From Neobacillus sp. CF12 (lineage in GTDB: Bacteria > Bacillota > Bacilli > Bacillales > Cytobacillaceae): a DNA stretch of 64,000 nucleotides. The stretch lies in contig NZ_JAUCEU010000007.1 in assembly GCF_030348765.1 (NCBI RefSeq), positions 3,052,001 through 3,116,000 on the forward strand, in the 5' to 3' direction. The notes beneath the pieces are model-generated. The model was given only the letters and a program-made list of their open reading frames with translations. It ran no database searches and had not been told where the DNA came from. Each line of letters begins with the position of its first letter. The first letter of the stretch is position 1. The position numbers were made by a program, and so were the translations under genes. This document shows positions 38,557 to 48,260 of this stretch, one piece after another.

Positions 38557-39420
38557 TTAAAACCAGTCAGCATATCCTAGCTCTCTTAAGTGGTTAGCTG
38601 AGTCTCTTAGACAATCAAATGGATCGCGTCCATATAAATCATCCTGCTCAACTAAGAAGTACTGTGAGCCGCTTTCTAGGCCAGCTTCAATAATCGCTTT
38701 GAGGTCCAGGCTTCCTGCTCCTAGTTCCGCAAATTGGATTACATTATTGAATGCATTGAAGAACTTAGCCGGCTCAAATCCACCTTCTAGTACACTTACA
38801 TCAAATTGTCCGATGCGGTAGTCTTTCAAATGGATTAAAGAGATACGGCCTGCATAATTCTTTAATACTTCAACAGGATTTAGCCCGCCGCGATGAATCC
38901 AGTGAACATCCATTTCAAAGCCAATTTTAGAAGTATTGTTCTTGATAATATCTAATAGATACTCCCCATCATATTTTTGGAACTCAATATGGTGGTTATG
39001 GTAGTACAATTCAATGCCGTGCTCTGCTAATTTCTCTGCTACCTCATCACACTTCTGAACAAACTCCATAATCTTGTCTTTATGACCGATTGTTGTAATT
39101 GGAAGCATACCGATACGCAGGAAGTTACAGTTTAATGTCTTACAATCGCTTACAATTTTGTCGAAATCATTGGATAGTGTTTCGCCTGGCATACCTGGCA
39201 TCATTGGCTCTAGAGCAGCAGAAAGGGCAGCAATTTTGATATCAAAGTCTTCACTTGCTCTTTTTAACTCTGCTACATTCTCGGCTGTCATAGGAATTTG
39301 TGATACTTCTACAGCCCCATAGCCAAGCTCTCTTACTTGTCTTAAAGTCTCATAAACACCCAGCTCTTCTACTTTGCCTTTTAGCATCATCATCTGAACG
39401 CCGATTTTTCCCTTATTCAT
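38557..39420 (-). CDS. sugar phosphate isomerase/epimerase-type TIM barrel, copy 1
   Basis: A 287-residue AP-endonuclease-2 family TIM barrel. Metal-site motifs include ELYYHNHHIEFQKYDG, FEMDVHWIHRGG, ISLIHLKDY and FLVEQDD. It overlaps the preceding Gfo/Idh gene by 4 nt. The family includes hydroxypyruvate isomerases, IolE-like dehydratases and lyases acting on 3-keto sugars. The paired dehydrogenase suggests that it acts on an oxidised sugar or glycoside. Confidence 0.85.
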   Translation of the reverse strand: MNKGKIGVQMMMLKGKVEELGVYETLRQVRELGYGAVEVSQIPMTAENVAELKRASEDFDIKIAALSAALEPMMPGMPGETLSNDFDKIVSDCKTLNCNFLRIGMLPITTIGHKDKIMEFVQKCDEVAEKLAEHGIELYYHNHHIEFQKYDGEYLLDIIKNNTSKIGFEMDVHWIHRGGLNPVEVLKNYAGRISLIHLKDYRIGQFDVSVLEGGFEPAKFFNAFNNVIQFAELGAGSLDLKAIIEAGLESGSQYFLVEQDDLYGRDPFDCLRDSANHLRELGYADWF

Positions 39421-40427
39421 TGAAATACCTCCATTTTTACTGATTGTTTTTTCTCTGATGACAGGTGAATACCATCAATGATTGCAATGGATGCAAGTGC
39501 ATCTTTTGCATGAATATAGTCATCTGTGTTTTCGGTAATAGCGGAATAGAATTGATTAATTGTTTTTGCATGACTAGCCCCGTAATAATGCTTTGAACCT
39601 GGCAGCTTCGCAACCTCCATCAATTCTTCTTTTTCCCCTGCCTCATTTACTCTAGTTAGGATGCTATCTTTGATGATAAACCTAACCTTTTCAAAAAGAA
39701 CCTCAAGTTCAACACTAGAATTATCTGCATTTGCATTGGTAGCAAAGAATAATCCCTTAGCACCATTTTTAAACTGGATACGGGCGGAAGCTGTATCTTC
39801 TACTTCGATGTTATAATCCAATAGCTGATCAACTGAACCTCTAATTGATTCAATTTCACCGCCAACCAGCTGCATGAGGTCTAACGTATGCAGTGCTTGA
39901 TTGATCATCACTCCACCGCCGGCATATTTCCACTGCCCGCGCCACGGTTGGACGTCATAGTATTGTTTTGGTCTAAACCATGCTACGAGACCCTTGACCC
40001 CTTTGATAGGACCATATTCTCCAGAGCTAATAATCTCATGAAGTTTTTCAAATGATTCATTGTTTCGATTTTGCAGACAGACACCAATATTAATGTCCTT
40101 ATATTCTTCCTCTAGTTTCACCAAAGCAAGTCCCTCTTCCGTGTTCAAGCCCAATGGTTTTTCTAGAAATACATGAACACCTTTTTCTACACAAGCCTTC
40201 GTAACAGGATAGTGTAGATAATGAGGCAGACAGATATGAACACAATCCAAGTCTTCCTTTTCTAGCATTTCTTCATAGTTCCTGTAAAAGTTTGCTCCTG
40301 GTACGGCATTCGATAATGTATCATCACTATCACAGACAGCAGTCAACTCAGCATTTGGGTTCGCTTTTATCGCTGGAATATGGATTTGTGAAATCGTCCC
40401 CAGCCCTATAACGGCAACTTTCAACAT
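39417..40427 (-). CDS. Gfo/Idh/MocA-family oxidoreductase, copy 1
   Basis: A 336-residue NAD(P)-dependent dehydrogenase. The Rossmann motif is VAVIGLGTISQIH, followed by the family motif FLEKPLG and a C-terminal alpha/beta domain with GGGVMINQALHTLDLMQ. It oxidises a sugar or glycoside hydroxyl, probably at C3 or as in IolG. It is coupled by ATGA overlap to the downstream TIM-barrel gene. Confidence 0.9.
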   Translation of the reverse strand: MLKVAVIGLGTISQIHIPAIKANPNAELTAVCDSDDTLSNAVPGANFYRNYEEMLEKEDLDCVHICLPHYLHYPVTKACVEKGVHVFLEKPLGLNTEEGLALVKLEEEYKDINIGVCLQNRNNESFEKLHEIISSGEYGPIKGVKGLVAWFRPKQYYDVQPWRGQWKYAGGGVMINQALHTLDLMQLVGGEIESIRGSVDQLLDYNIEVEDTASARIQFKNGAKGLFFATNANADNSSVELEVLFEKVRFIIKDSILTRVNEAGEKEELMEVAKLPGSKHYYGASHAKTINQFYSAITENTDDYIHAKDALASIAIIDGIHLSSEKKQSVKMEVFQ

Positions 40428-40445
40428 TTACTTCTCCCCTTTTTG

Positions 40446-40482
40446 AAACGAACTCAAAGCTGTATTAGCGATGAGTTCGTTT
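40446..40482 (-). other. intercistronic stem-loop between the two dehydrogenase genes
   Basis: AAACGAACTCA (40446-40456) pairs with TGAGTTCGTTT (40472-40482). On the minus strand no T run follows, so it is probably a processing or stability element, not a terminator. Confidence 0.55.
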
Positions 40483-40493
40483 TAGGTGATCAA

Positions 40494-41654
40494 TTACTTT
40501 CTAACCGGATATTTACCTTCTTCAGCAATACGTTTATTTAATTCTTCCAGGAATAAATCTTCATCAAATGGTACTTCGATTTCCTTGCCTAACCAGCTTG
40601 ACAGGTGCATGGCATTTGCAAGTCTGACACCATTAATTCCGTCACTGCCAGGAGCTAATAATGGTGTACCTTCTACAATCGCAGAAGCAAAGTCCTCTAA
40701 TACAGCAATGTGCTGTTCGCCCCAAACATTGCCAAAATCAAGTACTTCCTCAGAGAAAACATCATCTTGGCTGCCGCCCATGAAAATTTTCATGACATCT
40801 TGCATGCTCATCGTTGCGCTCATTTCACTTTCAGGTTTTACAAGACGTTTGATCGTTACTTTCTTACTGTTATCTACAATAATTTTCCCTTTATCACCAA
40901 CGATTTCTAAACGGTCTGTCCCTACTACATCGTGTGTACGAGTTACAAATACACCAGTAGCACCATTTCCATAATCAAATACTGCAGTCACATCGTCCTC
41001 AACCACAATATCTCTTTGAGAGCCATAGTTTACTTTTGCATAGACCTTTTTCGGCATGCCGCAAATCCATTGAAGCAAGTCGATTTGGTGTGGCGCTTGG
41101 TTTACAAGGACACCACCGCCTTCTCCGCCCCAAGTTGCTCTCCATTCACTTTGATCGTAGTACCCTTGAGGTCTCCACCAGGTAGTAATAATCCAGTTGG
41201 TACTGCGAATGCTGCCAATTTCACCATTATCAATTATTTCTTTTACTTTTTTATAAAGTGGATTTGTACGCTGGTTAAAGAAGATAGCAAACTTAAGTTC
41301 AGGCTTTGACGTTGCAAAGTCGTTTAACTCTTTAACTTGTTTTGTATAAACACCAGCTGGTTTTTCCACTAATGCATGAATGTTTCTTTTTAGTGATTCG
41401 ATTCCCATTTCAGGATGGAGATAATGCGGAACAGTTGTAACAACTGCATCTACATCTCCGCTTTCAAGCATATCGATATAATTATCGTAGAAAGGAACAC
41501 CAGGATACTTCTCTTCTGCCACTTGTTTTTTAGCAGGATCATTATCACAGATTGCACCAACCACCATGTTTTTAACTTTGCCTTCAGAAATGAAATTTGC
41601 GTACATACCGCCTTCTGCACCTAGTCCAATAATCCCTAATCTTACATCAGCCAT
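40494..41654 (-). CDS. Gfo/Idh/MocA-family oxidoreductase, copy 2
   Basis: A 386-residue paralogue with Rossmann motif LGIIGLGAEGGMY, ALVEKPAGVY and GGGVLVNQAPHQIDLLQW. It follows the TIM-barrel gene at 41657-42544 by 2 nt. The two dehydrogenase/TIM-barrel pairs in one operon could act on different positions or successive intermediates. Confidence 0.9.
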   Translation of the reverse strand: MADVRLGIIGLGAEGGMYANFISEGKVKNMVVGAICDNDPAKKQVAEEKYPGVPFYDNYIDMLESGDVDAVVTTVPHYLHPEMGIESLKRNIHALVEKPAGVYTKQVKELNDFATSKPELKFAIFFNQRTNPLYKKVKEIIDNGEIGSIRSTNWIITTWWRPQGYYDQSEWRATWGGEGGGVLVNQAPHQIDLLQWICGMPKKVYAKVNYGSQRDIVVEDDVTAVFDYGNGATGVFVTRTHDVVGTDRLEIVGDKGKIIVDNSKKVTIKRLVKPESEMSATMSMQDVMKIFMGGSQDDVFSEEVLDFGNVWGEQHIAVLEDFASAIVEGTPLLAPGSDGINGVRLANAMHLSSWLGKEIEVPFDEDLFLEELNKRIAEEGKYPVRK

Positions 41655-41656
41655 AA

Positions 41657-42544
41657 TTAAATTTCCTCGCTTTCAATTGTTTTTAGAATTTCTAAAAGTA
41701 CTTCATATTGAAGTTTGTAACCTCCGGCACCATCCAGCCCTTTGTTGTCCTTAATGATCTCGGTCGCATCTTCAAGCTCTAAATCCTTTAGAGAATCAAA
41801 GAGAACGAGATGTGGCTCAAGTGTTAAAAATCCTTTATAGCCGCTCTTAATAAACTGAGCTAGTAATTCAGGGATTTTACCATCGCCAGTTCCGCAGACA
41901 ACGTTTTGACTATCTGACGTTACGGCATCCTTTATGTGTATATAAACAATCTCATCCTTTAAGAGATCGTAACACTCCTGTGTATCTTCACCGCACTGCA
42001 CGAAATTAGCAAAGTCGAAGATCCCTTTAAAGTACGGAGAACCTACTTCTGTTAAAATTTCATGACAGCGTTTACCGATATCACCAAAGATATCCTTTTC
42101 ATTTTCATGCAGTAAAATCACATTGTATTTTTCTGCAATGTCAGCGAATTCTTTTATCTTGCTAACAACTTGATTACGATATTGGTCTGCATCTTCACCC
42201 TTAGGAATATAGAAGCTGAAGATTCTCATATATTTGCAATCAAGCAAGTTGCTAATTTGGCAAAGCATGTCCAGCATAAGCTTCTGTTTAGCAAAGCCTT
42301 CTTCATCATTGATGAAGACCTTACCAATTGGTGAGCCGATGGAAGAAACACGAATTCCAGCTTTTTGCAATCTTGGCTGCACTGTTTCTTTGATTTCATC
42401 AACAGTAAAATCACCGATATTCTTCCCATCAATGCCGCGTAACGAAATATATTTCATCCCTAAATTAGAGACAACCTCAAGCTGGGTATCGAAATCAGAT
42501 GAGATTTCATCTGAAAATCCGGAAATCAGTAAATCTTGATTCAT
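41657..42544 (-). CDS. sugar phosphate isomerase/epimerase-type TIM barrel, copy 2
   Basis: A 295-residue TIM barrel with metal-site motifs VILLHENEKDIFG, GIFDFANFVQCG, VYIHIKDAV and FLTLEPHL. Preceded by AAGGAGG. It belongs to the same superfamily as the 38557-39420 product but is clearly divergent. Substrate unknown. Confidence 0.85.
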   Translation of the reverse strand: MNQDLLISGFSDEISSDFDTQLEVVSNLGMKYISLRGIDGKNIGDFTVDEIKETVQPRLQKAGIRVSSIGSPIGKVFINDEEGFAKQKLMLDMLCQISNLLDCKYMRIFSFYIPKGEDADQYRNQVVSKIKEFADIAEKYNVILLHENEKDIFGDIGKRCHEILTEVGSPYFKGIFDFANFVQCGEDTQECYDLLKDEIVYIHIKDAVTSDSQNVVCGTGDGKIPELLAQFIKSGYKGFLTLEPHLVLFDSLKDLELEDATEIIKDNKGLDGAGGYKLQYEVLLEILKTIESEEI

Positions 42545-42577
42545 TTTTTCTTTTCCTCCTTATTCCTAGGAATATGG

Positions 42578-43519
42578 TTACCTTCGTTCCTGTTTCTTTT
42601 TACGATACTGTGATGGAGTGGTGCCGACCTTCTCTTTAAAAAAACGGCTGAAATGGGCAACACTCTCAAAGCCTGTTGCACGTGACACATCTGTAAGTGA
42701 TTGATCAGGCTCCATTTCTAACAAATACTTTACCTGGTTAAGCCGGCAAGCCATCACATATTCCATCACCGTAAAACCAGTGACTTCTTTAAAGACATGC
42801 GAAGCATAATACTTACTCAAACTTAACTCCTCTGCAATTCTGTCTAAACTAATTTTCTCTGCATAATGCTCATTAATCCATGAGGCTATGGATTCGGCAT
42901 GGAGTTCTTTTTCCGACCTTTTACTACTTACTTGAGATAATTCCTTTTGACTTCTTTTGAATATCCCCATTAACAACTGAATTAACTCAAGTTTTACTTC
43001 AGCTTCCAGAAGCTCATTTTTCTTACCTGTCCGCTGCATTTCATCATCAATATGCGTAAGCGAGCAGGTTATTTCCTTTATCCTGCCATCAACAAATTGT
43101 CCAAATTCATCGTAACCTGTACGAAGCAAGCAATTATTAAGTTTTTTAAACGGATCTAATAGATTTGGGACTCCAAGTCCATTTAGTGATTCTTGCAGCC
43201 ATGTAGGTGAAAAATGAATCATACTTCTTGTATACGTACTGTCTGTCCCAGGATTGGCTTTATGCAACGTCATACCATCTAAAAGGATGATATCCCCAGG
43301 CTGCAACTCGTAAATCCGATTGTTAATTAAATACTTACAGTCACCTGAGTGAAAAAAATAAATCTCATATTCTTGATGTGAGTGAAAATTAAAGTTGTGA
43401 AAGTCAACACCTTGAACCCGGTATAAACCGTATATCCACTCATCCATTATTCTTTTTCTAAATAAGGAGCTCGTTAACTTTTCGATAGATTCCACACCCT
43501 TATAAGTAAGCGTTAACAT
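42578..43519 (-). CDS. AraC-family regulator with cupin sensor domain
   Basis: A 313-residue regulator. The N-terminal cupin (about 30-120) has FHSHQEYEIYFFHSG and LQPGDIILLDG; the C-terminal AraC domain has two helix-turn-helices (LDRIAEELSLSKYYASHVFK and LTDVSRATGFESVAHFSRFFK). It lies 33 nt before SPIM/Gfo genes in the same direction and probably activates them in response to a sugar. No good ribosome binding site precedes the ATG at 43519, so the start could be the downstream ATG at residue 25. Confidence 0.88.
   Translation of the reverse strand: MLTLTYKGVESIEKLTSSLFRKRIMDEWIYGLYRVQGVDFHNFNFHSHQEYEIYFFHSGDCKYLINNRIYELQPGDIILLDGMTLHKANPGTDSTYTRSMIHFSPTWLQESLNGLGVPNLLDPFKKLNNCLLRTGYDEFGQFVDGRIKEITCSLTHIDDEMQRTGKKNELLEAEVKLELIQLLMGIFKRSQKELSQVSSKRSEKELHAESIASWINEHYAEKISLDRIAEELSLSKYYASHVFKEVTGFTVMEYVMACRLNQVKYLLEMEPDQSLTDVSRATGFESVAHFSRFFKEKVGTTPSQYRKKKQERR
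43505..43518 (-). promoter_or_regulatory. cre site overlapping the AraC-regulator start
   Basis: TGTTAACGCTTACT on the minus strand fits the CcpA consensus with one mismatch; its first two bases are the TG of the annotated ATG. If real, it also speaks for a later translation start. Confidence 0.5.
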
Positions 43520-43638
43520 CTTTATTTGTTAACTGAACATATTTATATTATATTGCAGATAGCCGCATAATACATTCTCCAAAACTGCTCAGTATTTATT
43601 ATTATTTGACTGATATTGCTTTTTTATTTTACCTTTTG

Positions 43639-43692
43639 AGACAAATAAAAAAGGAGACAATCTTAGCATTAGGGCTAGTTTTGTCTCCTTTT
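43639..43692 (-). terminator. terminator of gnd
   Basis: AAAAGGAGACAA pairs with TTGTCTCCTTTT across a 20-nt loop, with T-rich sequence following on the minus strand. Confidence 0.8.
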
Positions 43693-43712
43693 GAACCTTG
43701 TTTGTGGAACTA

Positions 43713-45125
43713 TTATTCCATCCAGTTTGTATGGAATACTCCGTCTTTATCAATACGTTGATACGTATGTGCACCAAAATAGTCACGTTGAGCTTGTAAA
43801 AGATTCGCTGGAAGTGTTTCAGTACGGTAGCTGTCATAATAAGCAATTGCGCTTGCAAAAGATGGAACTGGGATTCCACGTTCAATTGCAACGGCAAGAA
43901 CTTGACGTAATGGCTGCTGGTAGTTTTCAACGATTTCTTTAAAGTATGGATCTAATAATAAGTTTCTTAATTCCGGATCACGATCGTAAGCATCTTTAAT
44001 TTTTTGTAAGAATTGAGCACGGATGATACAGCCGCCGCGGAAAATCATTGCAATATCGCCGTAACGAAGATTCCAATCATATTCTTCTGACGCAGCGCGC
44101 ATTTGAGCAAAACCTTGTGCATAAGAAACAATTTTACTCATATATAATGCTTTACGTACTGCTTCAATTAGCTCTTCTTTATTACCATCGAAGTTACGAA
44201 CTTCTGGCCCAGATAGAACCTTGCTTGCCTTAATACGCTCATCCTTCATTGCTGAAATAAAGCGGGCAAATACGGATTCAGTGATGATTGGCAGCGGAAC
44301 ACCTAAATCAAGTGCATTTTGGCTTGTCCATTTACCTGTACCCTTTTGACCAGCAGTATCAAGGATTAAGTCAACCATCGGTTTACCTGTTTCCTCATCT
44401 ACTTTTGTAAAGATATCAGCAGTAATTTCAATCAGATAGCTGTCTAGTTCACCTTTATTCCACTCAGCAAATACCTCGTGAAGTTCTTTTGCATCTAATC
44501 CTAGTACATTTTTCAAAATAAAGTAGGCTTCACAAATCAATTGCATGTCACCATATTCAATACCATTGTGGACCATTTTTACATAGTGGCCTGCACCGTT
44601 TGGACCGATATACGTACAGCAAGGATCGCCTTCCACTTTAGCAGAAATTGCTTCAAGGATCGGCTGTACAAGCTCATAAGCTTCTTTTTTACCGCCAGGC
44701 ATAATAGAAGGACCTTTTAACGCGCCTTCCTCTCCACCTGAAACTCCCGTTCCGATGAAATGGAATCCTGCAGTTTCTAGTTCCTTATTACGTCTGATTG
44801 TATCTTGGAAGAATGTATTTCCTCCATCGATTAGAATATCGCCTTCTTCAAGAAATGGCTTTAAAGAATCAATGGTAGCATCTGTTGCAGTACCTGCTTT
44901 AACCATTAATAAAATTTTGCGAGGTTTTTCTAAAGAATGAACAAATTCTTCAACTGTACGTGCGCCAACAAAGTTCTTTCCTTCAGCTTCGTTCTTTAAG
45001 AACTCTTCTGTTTTGTCATAAGAACGGTTGAAAACAGCAACAGAATAACCGCGGCTTTCAATATTTAACGCAAGGTTCTTACCCATTACTGCCAAACCTA
45101 CTACACCAATTTGTTGTTTAGACAT
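43713..45125 (-). CDS. gndA: 6-phosphogluconate dehydrogenase, decarboxylating
   Basis: A 470-residue enzyme starting at 45125 ([15 protein letters not shown]), since GAGGG lies just upstream; the frame extends to 45161 without a site. It has the NADP Rossmann motif, NRS after beta 2, [19 protein letters not shown] and [15 protein letters not shown] with the catalytic Lys. It converts 6-phosphogluconate to ribulose 5-phosphate and CO2. Position beside uxaC suggests a dedicated copy for uronate or gluconate breakdown. Confidence 0.95.
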   Translation of the reverse strand: MSKQQIGVVGLAVMGKNLALNIESRGYSVAVFNRSYDKTEEFLKNEAEGKNFVGARTVEEFVHSLEKPRKILLMVKAGTATDATIDSLKPFLEEGDILIDGGNTFFQDTIRRNKELETAGFHFIGTGVSGGEEGALKGPSIMPGGKKEAYELVQPILEAISAKVEGDPCCTYIGPNGAGHYVKMVHNGIEYGDMQLICEAYFILKNVLGLDAKELHEVFAEWNKGELDSYLIEITADIFTKVDEETGKPMVDLILDTAGQKGTGKWTSQNALDLGVPLPIITESVFARFISAMKDERIKASKVLSGPEVRNFDGNKEELIEAVRKALYMSKIVSYAQGFAQMRAASEEYDWNLRYGDIAMIFRGGCIIRAQFLQKIKDAYDRDPELRNLLLDPYFKEIVENYQQPLRQVLAVAIERGIPVPSFASAIAYYDSYRTETLPANLLQAQRDYFGAHTYQRIDKDGVFHTNWME

Positions 45126-45272
45126 TTTACTATCCCTCTTTCTCCTAATCCTATTTAGCAATGTTCACTCGCACTTTTGTAAAACACTTCATGATATTGC
45201 TAGATGATTCGACATAATATTCGTAATAAACATACCAATTCTGTATCTTGAAGTCCAGTAACTGTATCTGAA

Positions 45273-46676
45273 TTAACGCTCTAAGAAATACTTTTCCGCA
45301 TTATTGTACCCAATATTTCTTACCATTTGCTCAAGGTATTCCATATCATTAGGTGCTAGTCCTCTTTCTACCCAATCACCTACTAGGTTACAAAGAATAC
45401 GGCGGAAGTATTCATGACGTGCATATGAAAGGAAGCTGCGTGAATCTGTCAACATACCAATAAAATGGCTTAACAGACCTACGTTTGCAAGATCCTTCAT
45501 TTGTCTTTCCATTCCATCGATATGGTCGTTAAACCACCAGCCAGAACCAAACTGAATTTTACCAGGAACGCCTTCTTCATAGAAGTTCCCCATCATACCT
45601 GCAAGAACTGGATTATCTTTAGGATTTAGGTTAAACAATACAGTTCTTGGCAATGCATTTTGCTGCTCCAATGTATCAAGGAAACGGGACAAGCCTTCAG
45701 CAAAGTTAGATTCACCAACTGAATCAAAGCCAGTATCTGTTCCGATAAGCTCTTTCATTTTTGTATTGTTATTTCTAATGGCACCCATATGAAGCTGCAT
45801 GACCCACTGTTTTCCAGCATACATTTTTCCAAGCTCAGTTAATAAGAACCAACGGTAAGCAATCAATTCCTCGTTCGAAAGCTGCTCGCCACTTACGCGC
45901 TTATTGAAAATAACTTCAATTTCTTCCTTCGTTGTTTCTACATACTCCATTTTTTGAATATCATGATCGGACGCACGACCGCCATTTTCATGGAAGTAGT
46001 CTACACGTTGTTGCAATGCCTTCAAGAAACCTTCAAGTGAATCTACTTTAATTCCAGAAACCTCTTCTAATTTCCGGGTCCAGCTAATAAATGTAGGACG
46101 TTCGATGAACAATGCTCCATCAGGACGGAAAGTCGGTGCAATAATGGGAGCAAACGTATCATCATTCTTTAATAAACGATGGTATTCCAATGTTGAATTC
46201 GGGTCATCCGTAGTTCCAATAAATTTAACATTTGATTTCGCAATAAAAGCTCTCGCTGTGTAATCTGAAGTTTTTAACTTTTCATTGCATTCATCGTAAA
46301 TTTCACGGGCTGTAGATGGGCTGAGTAATTTTTCAATTCCAAAGAACATTTTCAACTCCATGTGAGTCCAATGATAAAGCGGGTTACCAATTAGGTTTGG
46401 TACCGTTTCTGCCCATGCTGAGAATTTCTCCCAATCAGTTGCATCGCCCGTAATGTATCTCTCGCCAATTCCATTCATACGCATCGTACGCCATTTATAA
46501 TGGTCTCCACCTAGCCATAATTGAGTAATATTCTCATAGGACTTATTTTCCCAAACCTCTTGTGGATCTAGGTGACAGTGGAAGTCAAAAATCGGTAAAC
46601 CAAGAGCTGCATTTTCATATAATTTAATGGATGTTTCTGTATCTAGCAAGAAGTCTTTGTCTAAAAAGTTTTTCAT
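45273..46676 (-). CDS. uxaC: glucuronate isomerase (uronate isomerase)
   Basis: A 467-residue amidohydrolase-fold enzyme. The metal motif is FDFHCHLDPQEVWENKSY; later motifs include GTTDDPNSTLEYH, MQLHMGAIRNNN and GMLTDSRSFLSYARHEYFRR. It converts D-glucuronate to D-fructuronate, or galacturonate to tagaturonate. GGAGGG precedes the ATG. Its promoter carries the perfect ROK operator. Confidence 0.97.
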   Translation of the reverse strand: MKNFLDKDFLLDTETSIKLYENAALGLPIFDFHCHLDPQEVWENKSYENITQLWLGGDHYKWRTMRMNGIGERYITGDATDWEKFSAWAETVPNLIGNPLYHWTHMELKMFFGIEKLLSPSTAREIYDECNEKLKTSDYTARAFIAKSNVKFIGTTDDPNSTLEYHRLLKNDDTFAPIIAPTFRPDGALFIERPTFISWTRKLEEVSGIKVDSLEGFLKALQQRVDYFHENGGRASDHDIQKMEYVETTKEEIEVIFNKRVSGEQLSNEELIAYRWFLLTELGKMYAGKQWVMQLHMGAIRNNNTKMKELIGTDTGFDSVGESNFAEGLSRFLDTLEQQNALPRTVLFNLNPKDNPVLAGMMGNFYEEGVPGKIQFGSGWWFNDHIDGMERQMKDLANVGLLSHFIGMLTDSRSFLSYARHEYFRRILCNLVGDWVERGLAPNDMEYLEQMVRNIGYNNAEKYFLER

Positions 46677-46704
46677 TCGATACCCTCCAGTTACTTCTAT
46701 TTTC

Positions 46705-46718
46705 TGTAAACCCTTACA
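46705..46718. promoter_or_regulatory. cre-like motif in uxaC promoter
   Basis: TGTAAACCCTTACA, nearly palindromic, with one mismatch (CC for CG at the centre) to the CcpA consensus. It is 29 bp before the start codon. Confidence 0.5.
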
Positions 46719-46750
46719 AATTTATTAAATAATTTCGTGAATAAGATTTA

Positions 46751-46775
46751 TTAATTTGTTTAGTAAACAAATTAA
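46751..46775. promoter_or_regulatory. perfect ROK operator between uxaC and ROK gene 2
   Basis: A 25-bp perfect palindrome: arm TTAATTTGTTTA, one central G, and its exact complement. It lies between the divergent uxaC and ROK genes and is the best match among the five operators. Confidence 0.88.
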
Positions 46776-46913
46776 TTACATTACTAACTTATCATGTTTA
46801 ATTTGTTAAGTCAATTGACAGTTTATATTTTTTTAAACTCCTAAGAGACCTAAATGAAATAACCTGTTATACTATTGTTATAGTAGAAAAGCTGCTCGAA
46901 ATGGAGGATATAA

Positions 46914-48107
46914 ATGATTACCGGTGACGCGTCATATATAAAAAAAATCAATCGCTCGATTATTCTCAGAGAGATTGTCAAAGAAGGTTTAATTTCTAGG
47001 GCAGATTTATCAAAAGTAACAGCACTTACACGTGCGACCATCTCGGCACAAGTTGCAGACTTATTAGACGAAGGATTAATAATAGAAACACAGCTTGAGC
47101 ATTTTACCGTTGGTAGAAAGCCTATAATGCTTTCTTTAAATAGTGAGGCAGGTTATGCACTTGGAATTGACCTGGATTTTGACCATATTTCTTTTACAGT
47201 TTCAGATCTTAGTGGTACTCCTGTAAACTCCAAAAGGATTGAAACCAATACGACAGACTACGCGGAGATTTTGAATCTCTTAATTGAGCATATAAAAGTG
47301 TATAAATCTGAATACGCTTACAGCCGATATGGAGTTATTGGAATCGTTATTGCCATACATGGTTTAGTTGGAAAAGATGAAACAATTCATTATGTACCAC
47401 GTTTACGCTGGAATAACATTACTCTTAAGAATGATATTGAAAGTCAAATAGACATCAACGTGCATATAGAAAACAATGCGAATCTAAGTGCTTTTGCTGA
47501 ACGGGTATATGTGCATCATGAAACAGATAACTTACTCTCTGCCACGCTTTATTCCGGTATAGGTTTAGGCATGATGATGAACAATGAGTTTTTCCGCGGT
47601 CATGATGGATTTGCTGGTGAGATTGGCCACATGATTGTTGTCCCAAATGGAATTCAATGCAATTGTGGTAATAAAGGCTGTTGGGAACGATATGCCTCAG
47701 AAAATGCTATATTCAAGCATTTAGCAGATACAATGCAAATCAATGCTGTGACGTACGAAGATATCCAAAAATGGCTTGATGAAGGTGACGAAGAAGTACA
47801 TCAATTGATGGAACAATTCATTTACTACCTCTCAATTGGTCTAAATAATATGATCAATATGTACAATCCTGATGTGCTTGTGCTTGATAGCGAGCTATTG
47901 CGCATGTATCCGAATTCTCTCGATAAAATAAGAGGAAACTTAAATTCTTCCATTAGCCATTACCGCGCGCTCCAAATATCTTCAATCGGAAGAAACTCTG
48001 CTCTTCTTGGAGCATGTGCGCTTGCAATAAAGCACTTCTTGGAAGTCCCGATGTTAAACTTAAATTATCATAGTGAACCAAATAAAAATGCAAGCGTTAA
48101 CATCTAA
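46914..48107 (+). CDS. ROK-family transcriptional repressor (XylR-like), copy 2
   Basis: A 397-residue ROK repressor with N-terminal winged helix (ISRADLSKVTALTRATIS) and a ROK domain with zinc motif CNCGNKGCWE. It is a paralogue of the 34147-35340 protein with the same length and N-terminus. GGAGG precedes the ATG. It is divergent from uxaC across the perfect operator, so it likely represses uxaC and itself. Uronate, mannonate or gluconate are candidate inducers. Confidence 0.92.
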   Translation: MITGDASYIKKINRSIILREIVKEGLISRADLSKVTALTRATISAQVADLLDEGLIIETQLEHFTVGRKPIMLSLNSEAGYALGIDLDFDHISFTVSDLSGTPVNSKRIETNTTDYAEILNLLIEHIKVYKSEYAYSRYGVIGIVIAIHGLVGKDETIHYVPRLRWNNITLKNDIESQIDINVHIENNANLSAFAERVYVHHETDNLLSATLYSGIGLGMMMNNEFFRGHDGFAGEIGHMIVVPNGIQCNCGNKGCWERYASENAIFKHLADTMQINAVTYEDIQKWLDEGDEEVHQLMEQFIYYLSIGLNNMINMYNPDVLVLDSELLRMYPNSLDKIRGNLNSSISHYRALQISSIGRNSALLGACALAIKHFLEVPMLNLNYHSEPNKNASVNI

Positions 48108-48131
48108 TACTAGAGTGAACGATTTGAAGCA

Positions 48132-48167
48132 AAAATTCCCTTTCAACTTTTGAAAGGGAATTTTTTT
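48132..48167 (+). terminator. terminator of ROK gene 2
   Basis: AAAATTCCCTTTCA pairs with TTGAAAGGGAATTTT around a tiny loop, with a T run. Confidence 0.92.
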
Positions 48168-48205
48168 AAAAAGATAAATCGCCGACTCACTACTACTATA
48201 TGTAT

Positions 48206-48254
48206 TACAAAAAAAGATAAGGTTGTTATGAGCAGTCATAACAACCTTATCTTT
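48206..48254 (-). terminator. terminator of GPH symporter 2
   Basis: A 19-bp perfect stem (48213-48231 with 48236-48254) around GCAG loop, followed by T residues on the minus strand. Confidence 0.92.
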
Positions 48255-48260
48255 AAGTAA

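Noticed and set aside
43589..43930. 113-residue minus-strand frame overlapping the end of gnd
   Set aside because: It lies out of frame within gnd and its terminator; gnd is clearly the real gene.
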